Positions 34,824 to 44,908 of a stretch of 64,000 bases of DNA are shown here, one piece after another (the first letter of the stretch is position 1; the number at the start of each line of letters is the position of its first letter). The notes under the pieces are model-generated. The model did no database searches. It was not told the DNA's origin and worked only from the letters and a program-made list of their open reading frames with translations. Source of the stretch: Sphingobium lactosutens (GTDB lineage: Bacteria; Pseudomonadota; Alphaproteobacteria; Sphingomonadales; Sphingomonadaceae); NCBI RefSeq assembly GCF_013393185.1, contig NZ_QJQX01000073.1, positions 1 to 64,000 of the forward strand, written 5' to 3'. Made by a program: the position numbers and the translations under genes.

Positions 34824-35627
34824 TCAGGCGCGGGCGAAGGCGATGCACGCCGCGACGATGGTCTTGAGGTCGTCGATCAGCGGTGTCGCGGGATCGAAGG
34901 GGGGCGGCCAATTGTCCGGGGATGGATGCGCCGGCTCATCCAGATAGCCGCGCATCGCCAGTTCCATCTGAATGGCGTGGATGCCGTCGGCCGGGCGGCC
35001 ATAGTGGCGCGTCGTCCAGCCGCCACGGAAACGACCGTTCAGGACATGGCTGCGTCCGCTGGCCTCGACCGCGCCGATCACCGCCTTTTCCAGTGTTGGA
35101 TCGCAGGTCACGCCGCCATCGGTGCCGATGTTGAATTGCGGTAACGCGTCGTCGAACAGGCGCGGAACATGGCTCAGGATCGAATGGGCGTCGTACAGCA
35201 CAACCTTGCCATGCGCGTTACGCAGCCGGTCCAGCTCGGCCGCCAGCGCGGCATGATAGGGATCGAACCAGCGTTCGCGGCGCTGCGCAATCTCGCCCAT
35301 GTCCGGCCCCGCATCGCGGTAGAGCGGTTCGCCGTCGAAGGTCGTGGTCGGGCACAGCGCCGTCGTCGCCTGCCCCGGATAAAGCGAACGCCCGGACGGA
35401 TCGCGATTCACGTCGATCACGCTGCGCGACATGCGGGTACGCACCGTCGTCGCGCCCATGTCCGCTGCAAAGCCATAGAGCCTATCGACCCACCAGTCGG
35501 CATCCTTGCGGGCAAGCCAGGGCGATACGAAACGCGCCTCCAGCTCGGGCGGAATATCCGTGCCCGTATGCGGCAGGCCAATCAGCAGCGGCACGTCGCC
35601 GCGACGGATGTCCAGCCAGCCGGTCAT
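34824..35627 (-). CDS. hutG: N-formylglutamate amidohydrolase
   Basis: This 267-residue protein starts at ATG 35627, overlapping the hutH stop by four bases. IGLPHTGTDIPPEL is the N-terminal metal-site motif of N-formylglutamate deformylases. DWWVDRLYGF, RSVIDVNRDPSG, YDAHSILS and RGGWTTRHYGRP follow in family order. It hydrolyses N-formylglutamate to glutamate and formate. With HutF present on the other strand, this defines the five-step formylglutamate route rather than the route that releases formamide. Confidence 0.94.
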   Translation of the reverse strand: MTGWLDIRRGDVPLLIGLPHTGTDIPPELEARFVSPWLARKDADWWVDRLYGFAADMGATTVRTRMSRSVIDVNRDPSGRSLYPGQATTALCPTTTFDGEPLYRDAGPDMGEIAQRRERWFDPYHAALAAELDRLRNAHGKVVLYDAHSILSHVPRLFDDALPQFNIGTDGGVTCDPTLEKAVIGAVEASGRSHVLNGRFRGGWTTRHYGRPADGIHAIQMELAMRGYLDEPAHPSPDNWPPPFDPATPLIDDLKTIVAACIAFARA

Positions 35628-37153
35628 GCCAGCCCCGGCAGGCCGATCCCGGCCGCCACGATCAGCGCGCCCGAGCGGACGAGGGCGTTTGCCGCTTCCA
35701 TGTCGGGATGGAAATGGCGGTCGTCCTCGAGCATCGGCACCTCTCGCCGCAGGCAAGCGCGCACGCGTTCCAGCCCCTCGCTGGAGGTCAGCGGCGCATG
35801 GAAATCGCAGCCCTGCGCGGCCGCGAGCAGCTCGATCCCGACAACTGCGCCGGCATTGCGCGCCATGTCGAGCAAGCGCCGGCTGCCATGCGCCGCCATC
35901 GACACATGATCCTCCTGATTGGCGGAGGTCGGCAGGGAATCAACGCTCGCGGGCGTGGCCCGTTGCTTATTCTCCGACACCAGCGCGGCGGCCGTCACCT
36001 GCGGGATCATGAAGCCGGAATTGAGGCCCGGCCTGGGCGTGAGGAAGGCGGGCAAGCCGGACAGGGCCGGGTCCACCAGCATGGCGATGCGCCGTTCGGT
36101 GATCGACCCGATCTCGCAAATGGCGAGCGCCAGCATGTCAGCGGCGAAAGCGACTGGCTCGGCATGGAAATTGCCGCCCGATAGCGCTTCGTCGGTATCG
36201 GGGAAGATCAGCGGATTGTCCGATACGCCGTTCGCTTCGATCTCCAGCGTGGTTGCCGCCTGCCGCATCAGGTCGAGGACCGCGCCCATCACCTGCGGCT
36301 GGCAGCGCAGGCAATAGGGATCCTGCACGCGCGCGTCGTCCTCCAGATGGCTGGCGCGGATCGCCGATCCGGTCATCAGCCGACGCAAGGCATCGGCCGT
36401 CTCGATCTGGCCCGGCTGGCGGCGCAACGCATGGATACGCGGATCGAAGGGCGTGTCCGATCCTTTGGCGGCCTCGGTCGCGAGCGCCCCTGTCACCAGC
36501 GCGGACTGAAACAGGGTTTCCGTCTCGAACAGTCCGGCAAGCGCATTGGCGGTGGAGAATTGCGTGCCGTTGAGCAGCGCCAGCCCTTCCTTGGGACCGA
36601 GCGTCAGGCGACCTAGGCCGGCGCGATCGAGCGCATCGCCGGCCGGCAGGCGCTGCCCATCCTGCTCGATCTCGCCCACGCCGATCATGGTCGCGGCCAT
36701 ATGCGCCAGCGGAGCCAGATCACCACTCGCGCCGACCGATCCCTGCGATGGCACCACCGGCGTCAGCCCTGCGCGCAACATCGCTTCCAGCAGAGCGACC
36801 GTCTTGGGCTTCACCCCCGATGCGCCTTGGGCCAGGCTGGCAAGTTTGAGCGCCATCATGAGCCGGACCACGGGCACCGGTGATGGATCGCCCGTTCCCG
36901 CGGCATGGCTGAGCACGATATTGCGCTGGAGCGTCGCCAGATCCTCGTCGCCGATCTTGACGCTTGCCAGCTTCCCGAATCCGGTGTTGATGCCGTAGAC
37001 GGGCTTGTGCCGGGCGATGATGCGCTCGACCGCCGCCGCGCTGGCCGCAATGGCCGTGGCGCTGGCTCCGTCAAGGCGTGGCGTCGCCCCGCGATAGATG
37101 GCGCGCCACTGGGCCAGACTGGTTGCGCCGGGGGTCAGGATGATGTCGCTCAT
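35624..37153 (-). CDS. hutH: Histidine ammonia-lyase
   Basis: This 509-residue enzyme deaminates histidine to trans-urocanate. The MIO cofactor forms from Ala142-Ser143-Gly144 in GSVGASGDLAPLAH, at the same numbering as Pseudomonas putida HutH. PVYGINTGFGKL at about residue 51 contains the catalytic tyrosine, and later segments SGGNFHAEP and TSANQEDHVSM are also typical. ATG 37153 overlaps the hutI stop by four bases, so hutI, hutH and hutG are translationally coupled. Confidence 0.97.
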   Translation of the reverse strand: MSDIILTPGATSLAQWRAIYRGATPRLDGASATAIAASAAAVERIIARHKPVYGINTGFGKLASVKIGDEDLATLQRNIVLSHAAGTGDPSPVPVVRLMMALKLASLAQGASGVKPKTVALLEAMLRAGLTPVVPSQGSVGASGDLAPLAHMAATMIGVGEIEQDGQRLPAGDALDRAGLGRLTLGPKEGLALLNGTQFSTANALAGLFETETLFQSALVTGALATEAAKGSDTPFDPRIHALRRQPGQIETADALRRLMTGSAIRASHLEDDARVQDPYCLRCQPQVMGAVLDLMRQAATTLEIEANGVSDNPLIFPDTDEALSGGNFHAEPVAFAADMLALAICEIGSITERRIAMLVDPALSGLPAFLTPRPGLNSGFMIPQVTAAALVSENKQRATPASVDSLPTSANQEDHVSMAAHGSRRLLDMARNAGAVVGIELLAAAQGCDFHAPLTSSEGLERVRACLRREVPMLEDDRHFHPDMEAANALVRSGALIVAAGIGLPGLA

Positions 37154-38349
37154 AGGCCTTTCCAGATGCGGGCATGGAGCGGGTTCAGCCCCATGCGATA
37201 GACAAGTTCGGCAGGACGCTCGACGTCCCAGATGGCAAGGTCGCAGCTCTTTCCGGCTTCCAGCGTGCCGACCTCGCCCATCAGCCCGAGCGCACGCGCA
37301 GCGTTGCGGGTCACGCCAGCCAGACATTCCTCGACGGTCAGCCGGAACAGGGTCGCCCCCATGTTCATCGCCAGCAACAGGGATGTGAGTGGCGACGTAC
37401 CGGGATTGCAGTCGGTCGCGATCGCGATCGGGACGCCGGCCGCGCGCAGACCGTCGACCGGCGGCACGTTCGTCTCACGGGTGAAGTAGAAGGCGCCGGG
37501 CAACAGCGTCGCGACCGTGCCGGCCTTCGCCATCGCGGCGATCCCGTCCGCGTCGAGATGCTCCAGATGATCGGCGGACAGCGCCCCGGCCTCGGCGGCG
37601 AGCTGCGCGCCGTGCAGGTTCGAGAGCTGTTCGGCGTGGAGCTTGACCGGCAGGCCCAGTCGCTGCGCCGCATCGAACATGCGCGCCGTCTGCGCCGCGC
37701 AAAAACCGATCCCCTCGCAAAAGGCGTCGACCGCATCGACCAGTCCAGCCTCGGCCGCAGCGGGCAGCATGTCGTGGCACAGCGCCGCGATATATCCGTC
37801 GGCATCACCCGCAAATTCGGGCGGCAGCGCGTGGGCGCCAAGGAAACTGGTGCGAACCCGCACCGCACGCGCCACGCCAAGCGTGCGCGCGGCACGCAGC
37901 ATCTTCATCTCATCGCCGCGCGTCAGGCCATAGCCGGACTTGATCTCGACCGTCGTGACGCCCTCCGCGATCAGCGCGTCGAGGCGCGGCAACGCGCTGC
38001 CCACAAGATCCGCCTCGCTCGCGGCGCGCGTCGCCGCCATGGTCGACACGATGCCGCCGCCCGCGCGCGCAATCTCCTCATAGGACGCGCCCACCAGACG
38101 CAATTCGAATTCATGGGCGCGATCGCCGGCATGGACCAGATGGGTGTGGCAGTCGATCAGGCCGGGCGTGATCCAGCGGCCGTCGCACCCGATCGCATGC
38201 TGCGCATCGAACGCGGGCGCGTCGCTTGCGGGCCCGGCATAGACGATGCGCCCGTCGATTGCAGCGACGACACCCCGTTCGACGACGCCCAGCCCTTCGC
38301 CCGTCATCGTCGCCAGGCGCGCATCCTTCCAAAGCCGATCGCATCGCAT
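37150..38349 (-). CDS. hutI: Imidazolonepropionase
   Basis: This 399-residue amidohydrolase opens imidazolonepropionate to N-formimino-glutamate. ATG 38349 follows GGAGATTCGG. The metal site begins with DCHTHLVHAGDR, and EIKSGYGLTRGDEMKMLR, FLGAHALPPEF, KLHAEQLSN and ATDCNPGTSP follow in order. It is the first gene of the minus-strand hut operon. A palindromic candidate HutC operator lies 37-54 bases upstream, in the gap shared with hutF. Confidence 0.96.
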   Translation of the reverse strand: MRCDRLWKDARLATMTGEGLGVVERGVVAAIDGRIVYAGPASDAPAFDAQHAIGCDGRWITPGLIDCHTHLVHAGDRAHEFELRLVGASYEEIARAGGGIVSTMAATRAASEADLVGSALPRLDALIAEGVTTVEIKSGYGLTRGDEMKMLRAARTLGVARAVRVRTSFLGAHALPPEFAGDADGYIAALCHDMLPAAAEAGLVDAVDAFCEGIGFCAAQTARMFDAAQRLGLPVKLHAEQLSNLHGAQLAAEAGALSADHLEHLDADGIAAMAKAGTVATLLPGAFYFTRETNVPPVDGLRAAGVPIAIATDCNPGTSPLTSLLLAMNMGATLFRLTVEECLAGVTRNAARALGLMGEVGTLEAGKSCDLAIWDVERPAELVYRMGLNPLHARIWKGL

Positions 38350-38385
38350 GCCGAATCTCCTTGCCCCGAAGCATTGCACCGAACA

Positions 38386-38403
38386 TCTATAATGTATAGA
38401 CAT
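38386..38403. promoter_or_regulatory. Candidate HutC operator between hutI and hutF
   Basis: TCTATAATGTATAGA (38386-38400) is a palindrome with six-base arms and an ATG spacer. Overlapping it, ATGTATAGACAT (38392-38403) has TGT...ACA half-sites like GntR/HutC-type operators. It is placed so that one repressor could shut both hut transcripts. Confidence 0.55.
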
Positions 38404-38422
38404 AATTGCGGAGGCCCGGCCG

Positions 38423-39790
38423 ATGACCATAGACCCACGCAGCAACAGCTTTCATTTCGCCTCGGCGCTCCTGCCCGACGGTTGGGTGGAGAATGTCCAG
38501 ATCGTTGTCGCCGACGGCACGATCACCTCGATCGATCCCGGCATTCCCCCGCAATCAGGGGACGAGCGGCTTGGCGTCGCCCTGCCCGGCCTGCCCAATC
38601 TGCACAGCCACGCCTTTCAGCGCGGCATGGCTGGCCTGGCCGAGCGGCGCGGCGCCAGCGACGACAGTTTCTGGACGTGGCGCGAGACCATGTATCGCTT
38701 CGTCGATCGGCTGACGCCCGACCATCTTCAGGCGATCGCCGCGCTGGCCTATGTGGAGATGCTGGAAAGCGGCTTCACCCGCGTCGGCGAGTTTCATTAT
38801 CTGCATCATGACCGGGATGGCCGCGCCTTCGCCGATCCGGTCGCCATGAGCGCGGCGATCGTGGCGGCGGCGCAGGAGAGCGGGATCGCCCTCACCCATC
38901 TTCCCGTCTTCTACGCCCATGCCGGATTTGGCGGCATCGCTCCCGGCGAAGGCCAGCGCCGTTTTATCCATGACCTGGACAGTTTCGGCGGCCTGCTGGA
39001 ACGCCTCCGCACCCTGCTCGCGCCGCTGCCCGACGCGGTGCTGGGGATCGCGCCGCACAGCCTGCGGGCGGTGACGCCGGAGCAGTTGGGCCGGCTGGCG
39101 ACGATGGCGGACGGCCCGGTGCACATCCATGTCGCCGAACAGGTCAGGGAAGTGGACGACTGCATCGCCTGGAGCGGGCAGCGGCCGGTCGAGTGGCTGC
39201 TTGCCAACATGCCCATCGACAGGCGCTGGTGCTTCGTCCATGCGACTCACATGACCGGGACCGAGACACAGGCATTGGCGACGAGCGGCGCAGTGGCGGG
39301 TCTGTGCCCGATCACGGAAGCCAATCTGGGCGACGGCCTCTTCCCGGCCCCCGCCTTTCTGGCGGCGGGGGGGCTGTTCGGGATAGGATCGGACTCCAAC
39401 ATCCTCATCGACGCGACAGAGGAATTGCGCCTGCTCGAATATGGCCAACGGCTGGTCGCGCGGGGACGCAACATTCTCGCTCCGACGGGCGGATCGATAG
39501 GCGGCACGCTCTATCGGGACGCCGTTCGGGGCGGAGCGCAAGCGCTGGGCGCACCAGCCGGATTGACGGTCGGCGCACCGGCAGATTTCCTGACGCTGGA
39601 TGACACGCATCCATCCCTGACCAGACGAAAGGGCGATGCCCTGCTGGACAGCCATGTCTTTGCCGCCGGAAGATCGTCGGTCGACAGCCTGTGGCGGCGC
39701 GGCCGCCGGCTGGTCGAAAAGGGACGCCATATCCATCGGGATTTCATCGCCGCCCGCTATCGCGACGTGCTGACGGACTTGCTGGCGTGA
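38423..39790 (+). CDS. hutF: Formimidoylglutamate deiminase
   Basis: This 455-residue amidohydrolase converts N-formimidoylglutamate to N-formylglutamate and ammonia, supplying HutG. ATG 38423 follows GGAGG at eight bases. The zinc site begins LPNLHSHAFQRGMAGL. FTRVGEFHYLHHD, PHSLRAVTP, HIHVAEQ, FVHATHMT and GIGSDSNILID are the later metal and active-site segments typical of HutF. It is divergent from hutI and coupled to hutC (GTGA overlap at 39787-39790). Confidence 0.96.
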   Translation: MTIDPRSNSFHFASALLPDGWVENVQIVVADGTITSIDPGIPPQSGDERLGVALPGLPNLHSHAFQRGMAGLAERRGASDDSFWTWRETMYRFVDRLTPDHLQAIAALAYVEMLESGFTRVGEFHYLHHDRDGRAFADPVAMSAAIVAAAQESGIALTHLPVFYAHAGFGGIAPGEGQRRFIHDLDSFGGLLERLRTLLAPLPDAVLGIAPHSLRAVTPEQLGRLATMADGPVHIHVAEQVREVDDCIAWSGQRPVEWLLANMPIDRRWCFVHATHMTGTETQALATSGAVAGLCPITEANLGDGLFPAPAFLAAGGLFGIGSDSNILIDATEELRLLEYGQRLVARGRNILAPTGGSIGGTLYRDAVRGGAQALGAPAGLTVGAPADFLTLDDTHPSLTRRKGDALLDSHVFAAGRSSVDSLWRRGRRLVEKGRHIHRDFIAARYRDVLTDLLA

Positions 39791-40485
39791 AGCGATCGTC
39801 ATTGCATGACCGCATCCGCCAGGACATTGAAAGAAGGATCATGTCCGGCGCCTGGGAAGCGGGACACCGCATCCCGCCCGAGCATGCGCTGATGTCCGAT
39901 TATGGCTGTTCGCGCATGACCGTGAACAAGGCGATTTCGGCGCTCGTCGAACGGGGCCTGATCGAACGGCGGAAACGGGCGGGTAGCTTCGTAGCCGCGC
40001 CCAAGGTCCATCGCGCGGCGATCGACATCCCCGATATCGCGGCCGAAATCGAGGATCAGGGCGGCCGCCACGAACTGGACATGCTCGATCGGACGGAGCG
40101 GGCGGCCGGACCGCGCGATCGGGAATTGCTGGCGATGGGCAGTGGCCCGGTCCTTGCGTTGACCTGCCTCCATCGCGCCGATGGCCTGCCCTTCGCGATG
40201 GAGGAGCGGCTCATCAACCTCATGATCGTGCCGCTGGCGCGGGAGATCGATTTCATCCTGGAAAGCCCCGGCCGATGGCTGCTGGGCCATGTGCCCTGGA
40301 CGGATGCCCGGCATCGCATCACCGCGATCGCCGCAACGCCGGTGATTGCCGGGCATCTTGGCCTGCGGGAGGACGCGCCCTGCCTGTCGATCGAGCGCTG
40401 GACCTGGCGCACGGCCGAACGCATCACCTATGTCCGGCAGATCTATCCCGGCGACCATGCGCTGACAGCCCGCTTCATCGCGTAG
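39787..40485 (+). CDS. hutC: Histidine utilization repressor, GntR/HutC family
   Basis: This 232-residue protein starts at GTG 39787 inside the hutF stop region. Residues about 5-70 form a GntR winged helix (LHDRIRQDIERRIMSG, then PPEHALMSDYGCSRMTVNKAI). Residues about 85-232 form the UTRA effector domain ending in IYPGDHALTARF, highly typical of HutC, which senses urocanate. It should repress both hut transcripts through the palindrome in the hutI/hutF gap and be induced by urocanate. Confidence 0.95.
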   Translation: MKRSSLHDRIRQDIERRIMSGAWEAGHRIPPEHALMSDYGCSRMTVNKAISALVERGLIERRKRAGSFVAAPKVHRAAIDIPDIAAEIEDQGGRHELDMLDRTERAAGPRDRELLAMGSGPVLALTCLHRADGLPFAMEERLINLMIVPLAREIDFILESPGRWLLGHVPWTDARHRITAIAATPVIAGHLGLREDAPCLSIERWTWRTAERITYVRQIYPGDHALTARFIA

Positions 40486-40632
40486 AGCGGAACGGAAAGC
40501 ATCGTGGGCCAAGCCATTGCGATAGATCGGGCAGCATGGTGACAAATGCTGAAACATCCTTGAAATAGCTGGGCAAAATGACGCCTGCATAGCGGCCTTC
40601 ACACCATTTTCAGCCCTGTTCAGGATGACATA

Positions 40633-42603
40633 ATGCCTTCTTTCCCTCTGCCGATCCTTGCCACCATCGCCGCCCTTGGCATCGCCGCCTCGCCGACCCA
40701 TGCAGAGCCGGCACATGGCCGGGCAGCGCCCACACGCGCGACGCAGGCAAAGGTGCCGGCCGCCGGAAAGACGGCCGACAATCGCCATCGGAAGGCCCGC
40801 CAGGGGCCGTGATCGGCGACATACCCGCCGAAAACCAGCTCAACCGCGCCGACATCGACGCCTATGGCGTCGGCAAGATCAGCGAATTGCTCGACGAAAT
40901 CGTCGCGCAGACCCAGAGCAATCAGGGACGCAGCGACGACGGCCCGGTCGTGCTGGTAAACGGCAAGCGTGTTTCCGGCGTCAACGAAGTCAGCGACCTG
41001 CCGACCGAGGCCATATTGCGGCTCGACATCCTGCCGGAGGAGGTCGCGCTGAAATATGGCTATGATGCGCAACGCAAGGTCGTGAACATCATCTGCCCTG
41101 CTCGGCCGGATGCAGACCCGGCGCGCCACGGCCCTGTCCGACAGCGCCAGCGCTAGCCTGCTGGTCAACGGCAAGCTGCTGAAACTGCCCGCCGGCAATA
41201 TGGGCGTGAACCTGCGCTTCAGCGGCGACACCAGCGCGCTGCGCTCCACCAGCGAGGAAGCCGGCCTCGCCTCGACACGGACGGCGCGGCGGACCAATGG
41301 CGGGGCGCAGATCAGCATCGACGTGCCGATCACCAGCCGGCGCAATGGCTTCCTGTCGGCGCTTGGCACATTGACGGCCAATGCCAATGCGTCCGTCACC
41401 CAATATTCCGATTATGGCGCACTTGGCACCTTCGGCTATGGGCTGAGCTGGACGCCGCGCACCGGCATCAGCTTCATCGCCGCGATCAACAACGACCGGT
41501 CCGCACCGACGCTGGAAGAACGGAACGCCCCGACGATCACGACGAGCAATGTCCGCATCTACGACTATGTTCGCAGCGAGAGCGCGACGGTGACGCAGGT
41601 GAGCGGCGGCAATCAGGACCTGAGGGCCGATAATCGCCATCAGCTCAAACTGGGGGCGACGGTGAAGCCCTGGTCGAAACGGAATCTCAGCCTGTCCGCC
41701 AATTATGTCAGCAGCCGGACCCGCAACGCGATCATCGACCTGTCGGGCGCGGCGCCCGCGCTGGAAGAGGCATTCCCCGACCGCTATGAGCGTGACGAGG
41801 ACGGCACGCTCATCCGTATCAACAGCCGGCCGGTGAACGTCGCGCGGGAAGATCGCGAACAGTTCCGCTGGGGGATAAACTTCACGTCCGTGCTGCGCGC
41901 GCCCAGGCGACCGACGCCGCCACCGGGCTTCGCGCCGCCCCCCGGTCTGGATGGCGCGAGCCCGCCGGACGATGCCGATATTCTTGTGACCGGGCGGCGC
42001 GGCGAGGATGGGGCGCCGATGCCCCCGCCCGGAGGCCCTCCGGGCGGGGGACGCGGGGGGCCGGGCGGCATGGGGCCACCGCCGCCCGGCGGTCCGGGCG
42101 GCGGACCATTTGGCGGCGGCAGCGACAATGGCGCGCGGCTGCAATTCTCGCTCTACCACAGCATGGTCCTGCGCAATGCGGTGCTGTTGCGCGAAGGCTC
42201 GAACTGGATCGACCTGCTCGACGGCGGCACGCTGGGCGGCACCGCCCAGTCGCGTCACAGCGTCCAGCTGAGCAGCGGGATCATCGACAATGGCGTGGGC
42301 CTGCGCATCGACAGCAACTGGAAAAGCAGCGCCCATGTGTCCGGCGACCAGAGCCAGGCCGGCAGCGATCTGCGTTTCGGTTCCCTGCTGACCTTCGATC
42401 TGCGCCTCTTCGCCAATATGGCCAACCGCTTCCGCGGGCAAATCTGGGCGCGCGGCATGCGGGTCAGCCTGTCGGTCGAAAATATGCTGAACAGCCGCCA
42501 GACGGTGACGGACGCCAGCGGCGCGACCCCGCTCGCCTATCAGAAGGCCTATCTGGACCCCGAAGGCCGCACGGTCCTGCTGACGCTGCGGAAGATATTG
42601 TAG
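40633..42603 (+). pseudogene. Decayed TonB-dependent-receptor-like gene (frameshifts and internal deletion)
   Basis: Three pieces of one gene are visible. ATG 40633 encodes a signal peptide (MPSFPLPILATIAALGIAAS, cleavage near THA) but reaches a stop at 40810. In the next frame, from before 40809 to 41156, comes the plug: VIGDIPAENQLNRADIDAYG, VLVNGKRVSG, LPEEVALKYGY. After VVNI this frame runs into unrelated sequence and stops. From about 41085 a barrel portion of roughly 500 residues continues in the first frame to LRKIL. Relatives in sphingomonads continue directly from VVN into a long barrel, so perhaps 200-300 residues are deleted near 41090. The barrel has a P/G-rich insert near 41920-42115. 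Confidence 0.8.
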
Positions 42604-42645
42604 CGGGCGGGGCCGTCGCCCCGCCCACCCCCTAGTATTTGTTTG

Positions 42646-42696
42646 TTTTCCGTGATTTCCGAGCCGCCAGATGATTCCATCTGGCTCGAAATCACT
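42646..42696. repeat. Dispersed hairpin element, copy A
   Basis: TTTTCC is followed by GTGATTTC...GAAATCAC outer arms and an inner CAGATG/CATCTG stem. The first 22 bases and the last 12 are identical to the element at 52317-52366, while the inner stem differs with pairing kept. It lies between the receptor-like pseudogene and the S9 peptidase stop, 12 bases from the latter, and may serve as a shared terminator. Confidence 0.75.
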
Positions 42697-42707
42697 CCAA
42701 CGTCCGA

Positions 42708-44861
42708 TCAGGGTGTCTTCGTTTCCACCGGCGCGGCGAGCGGGCCGCCCGTCACTGCCGGGGCCCCCTTCAGATAATGGGCCAGCCAGCCCTGCACTTC
42801 GCGATAGAATTGGCGGCTGTCCTCCGGCTTGGTGATCCAGTGCCAGGCATCCGGGAAGATCAGCAGGCGGCTGGGCACCTGCATCCGCTGCAAGGTCGAC
42901 CAGGTTTCCAGCGTGTTGGACATGGGCACGCGATAGTCGCGCTCCCCCGCCGTCAGCAGCATGGGCGTCTTCCAGTCCTTGGCATAGGTGATCGGGCTTT
43001 GGTCGCGCCACACCTTGCTGTCGCCCCAGGGGGGACCGCCGCTCGCCACTTCGCGGCCATAGTTGAAGTCGCTGGTGCCCCATTGGGTCAGCAGATCGAC
43101 TTCGCCCGCATGGCTGACGATGCATTTGTAGCGGGTGGTGGTCGCTTCCATCCAGTTGGACAGATGCCCGCCATAGCTGGCGCCGCCGATACAGGCATTG
43201 CCAGTGTCGATAAAGGCGAAGCGCTTGCCGGCTTCATCCACCGCCTGATTGATCTCGTCGGCCGGGCCGCGCAGCGGGTCCAGCTTGATCGCGCGCGAGA
43301 AGGCCTCGCCATAGCCGGTCGACCCCGTATAGTCGGTCATCAGCACGACATAGCCGGCGCTCGCCAGCAGATGATAGTTCCAGCGCAGGCCGATCTGGTC
43401 GGCGTTGGACGATGCCGGACCACCATGCATCAGCACCATCAGCGGATATTTCTTCGCCGGATCGAAGGCCGGCGGCGTCACGATCATGTTATGGATGCGA
43501 CGACCTTTTCCCGATGTGAACCAGAAATGCTCCGGGCTGGACCAGTCGATCGTCGCCGCCAGCTGGGTATTCACATTGGTGAGGTTGCTGTGCCGCCTAG
43601 CCCTGGGGTCGATACGAACGATCTCGACGGGATTGATCGCGCTGCCATAGCTGGCGATCAACTGGGGCGCCTTCGCATCGGATGGGATGTCGATCGCGGT
43701 ATAGCCGCCGACCTTCGGCGCGATCACCAGTTCCGGTTCACCGCCAGAAACGGCCACGCGATAAAGATTTTCCATCCCCGCGTCCGGCACGGTCAGGTAG
43801 AGGGTCAGGCTGTCGGGCGTCACGGCATAGCCGTCGACCTCACGATCGAACTGGCCCGTAAGCGGCGTCGCCGCCCCGCCGGCCGGCCAGGCGACGCGTT
43901 GCAGGCGTGCGAGATCATAGACTTCCTCACTCTGCGTGTTGAACTTGAAGATCAGCGTCTTGCCGTCGGGCGTGAATTTGGGATCGCCATATTCGCCCGG
44001 CGTCGATGTCACCAGACGCGGTTCGCCGCCATCGGCCGGCATGCGATAGAGGCCAAAATTCACGCGCGCATGTGCCGCATTCCAACGCTCGGTGGTTGCA
44101 ATGAAGATGATTTCTTTGCCGTCCGGACTCCAGGCAGGCGACAGGGTGGAGCCGCCCTCATTCTTCGCACTGCCGCCAAAGCCTTCGGCCTGCGCCAGCT
44201 TCGTCGGCGACATTATGTCGCGCGGTGCCGCGCCCTCGGCCAACGACTGAACCCAGAGGCTGGGCCGCTTGTCGTCCAGCCAGTCGTTCCAGTAACGGAT
44301 CGGGAAATGCTCATAGACGCGCATGTTGAACTTGCGCGCCTTGCGGTCCGCGGCTGCCTTTGCGTTGGCATCGACGTCCATCGCGCCGGGATAGACCTGG
44401 CTCTCGAACAGGATCGCCTGCCCGTCCGGGCGCCATTGCGGATTGCCCGCGCCGGTCGGGATATTGGTCACGCGCCGCGCATCGCCGCCCGCAAGATCGA
44501 GCATATAGATTTGCGCGACGTCATCGCCTTCGCGCTTTGCGGAGAAAGCGATGCGCCGGCTGTCGGGCGCCCAGACCGGATCGCTTTCGCCCGCCTTGGT
44601 CGCCGTCAGGCGGCGTGGTTGCGCGGATCCATCTGCGGGAACGATCCAAAGGTCGGTGACGGCTGCGTCCTTGTCATAGGAAGGCTCGGCCAGCGGATAG
44701 ACGACCCATTTGCCATCGGGACTGGTCACGGGTGCACCGACCCGCTTCATCATCCAGAGCATCTCGTGCGTCAGCACCTGCTTGGGCTGGGCCAGCGCAG
44801 GCGCTGCACAGGTTCCGGCAACCAGTGCGGCCGACAGCAGCAAACGGGATATCATCTTCAC
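42708..44861 (-). CDS. Secreted S9-family prolyl oligopeptidase
   Basis: This 717-residue exported serine peptidase has a signal peptide ending at APALAQP. A WD40-like beta-propeller occupies about residues 35-440 (VTSPDGKWVVYPL, DPVWAPDSRRIAFSA, SPAWSPDGKEIIFIAT, DPKFTPDGKTLIFKF). The C-terminal alpha/beta hydrolase carries Ser562 in GGASYGG, Asp642 in AGERDY and His674 in DAWHWI. It resembles acylaminoacyl-/dipeptidyl-peptidases and should act on peptides in the periplasm. It sits behind a TBDR on the same strand, suggesting peptide uptake. A perfect 18-base palindrome lies 48 bases upstream. Confidence 0.92.
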   Translation of the reverse strand: MKMISRLLLSAALVAGTCAAPALAQPKQVLTHEMLWMMKRVGAPVTSPDGKWVVYPLAEPSYDKDAAVTDLWIVPADGSAQPRRLTATKAGESDPVWAPDSRRIAFSAKREGDDVAQIYMLDLAGGDARRVTNIPTGAGNPQWRPDGQAILFESQVYPGAMDVDANAKAAADRKARKFNMRVYEHFPIRYWNDWLDDKRPSLWVQSLAEGAAPRDIMSPTKLAQAEGFGGSAKNEGGSTLSPAWSPDGKEIIFIATTERWNAAHARVNFGLYRMPADGGEPRLVTSTPGEYGDPKFTPDGKTLIFKFNTQSEEVYDLARLQRVAWPAGGAATPLTGQFDREVDGYAVTPDSLTLYLTVPDAGMENLYRVAVSGGEPELVIAPKVGGYTAIDIPSDAKAPQLIASYGSAINPVEIVRIDPRARRHSNLTNVNTQLAATIDWSSPEHFWFTSGKGRRIHNMIVTPPAFDPAKKYPLMVLMHGGPASSNADQIGLRWNYHLLASAGYVVLMTDYTGSTGYGEAFSRAIKLDPLRGPADEINQAVDEAGKRFAFIDTGNACIGGASYGGHLSNWMEATTTRYKCIVSHAGEVDLLTQWGTSDFNYGREVASGGPPWGDSKVWRDQSPITYAKDWKTPMLLTAGERDYRVPMSNTLETWSTLQRMQVPSRLLIFPDAWHWITKPEDSRQFYREVQGWLAHYLKGAPAVTGGPLAAPVETKTP

Positions 44862-44908
44862 GGTCCAAATTCCCGACTATCCAAAGAAATGCCTGTCGAT
44901 GAGCATAA

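Noticed and set aside
32363..34867. 834-codon plus-strand frame across ltaE and hutU
   Set aside because: Out of frame with ltaE and antisense to hutU, both unmistakable.
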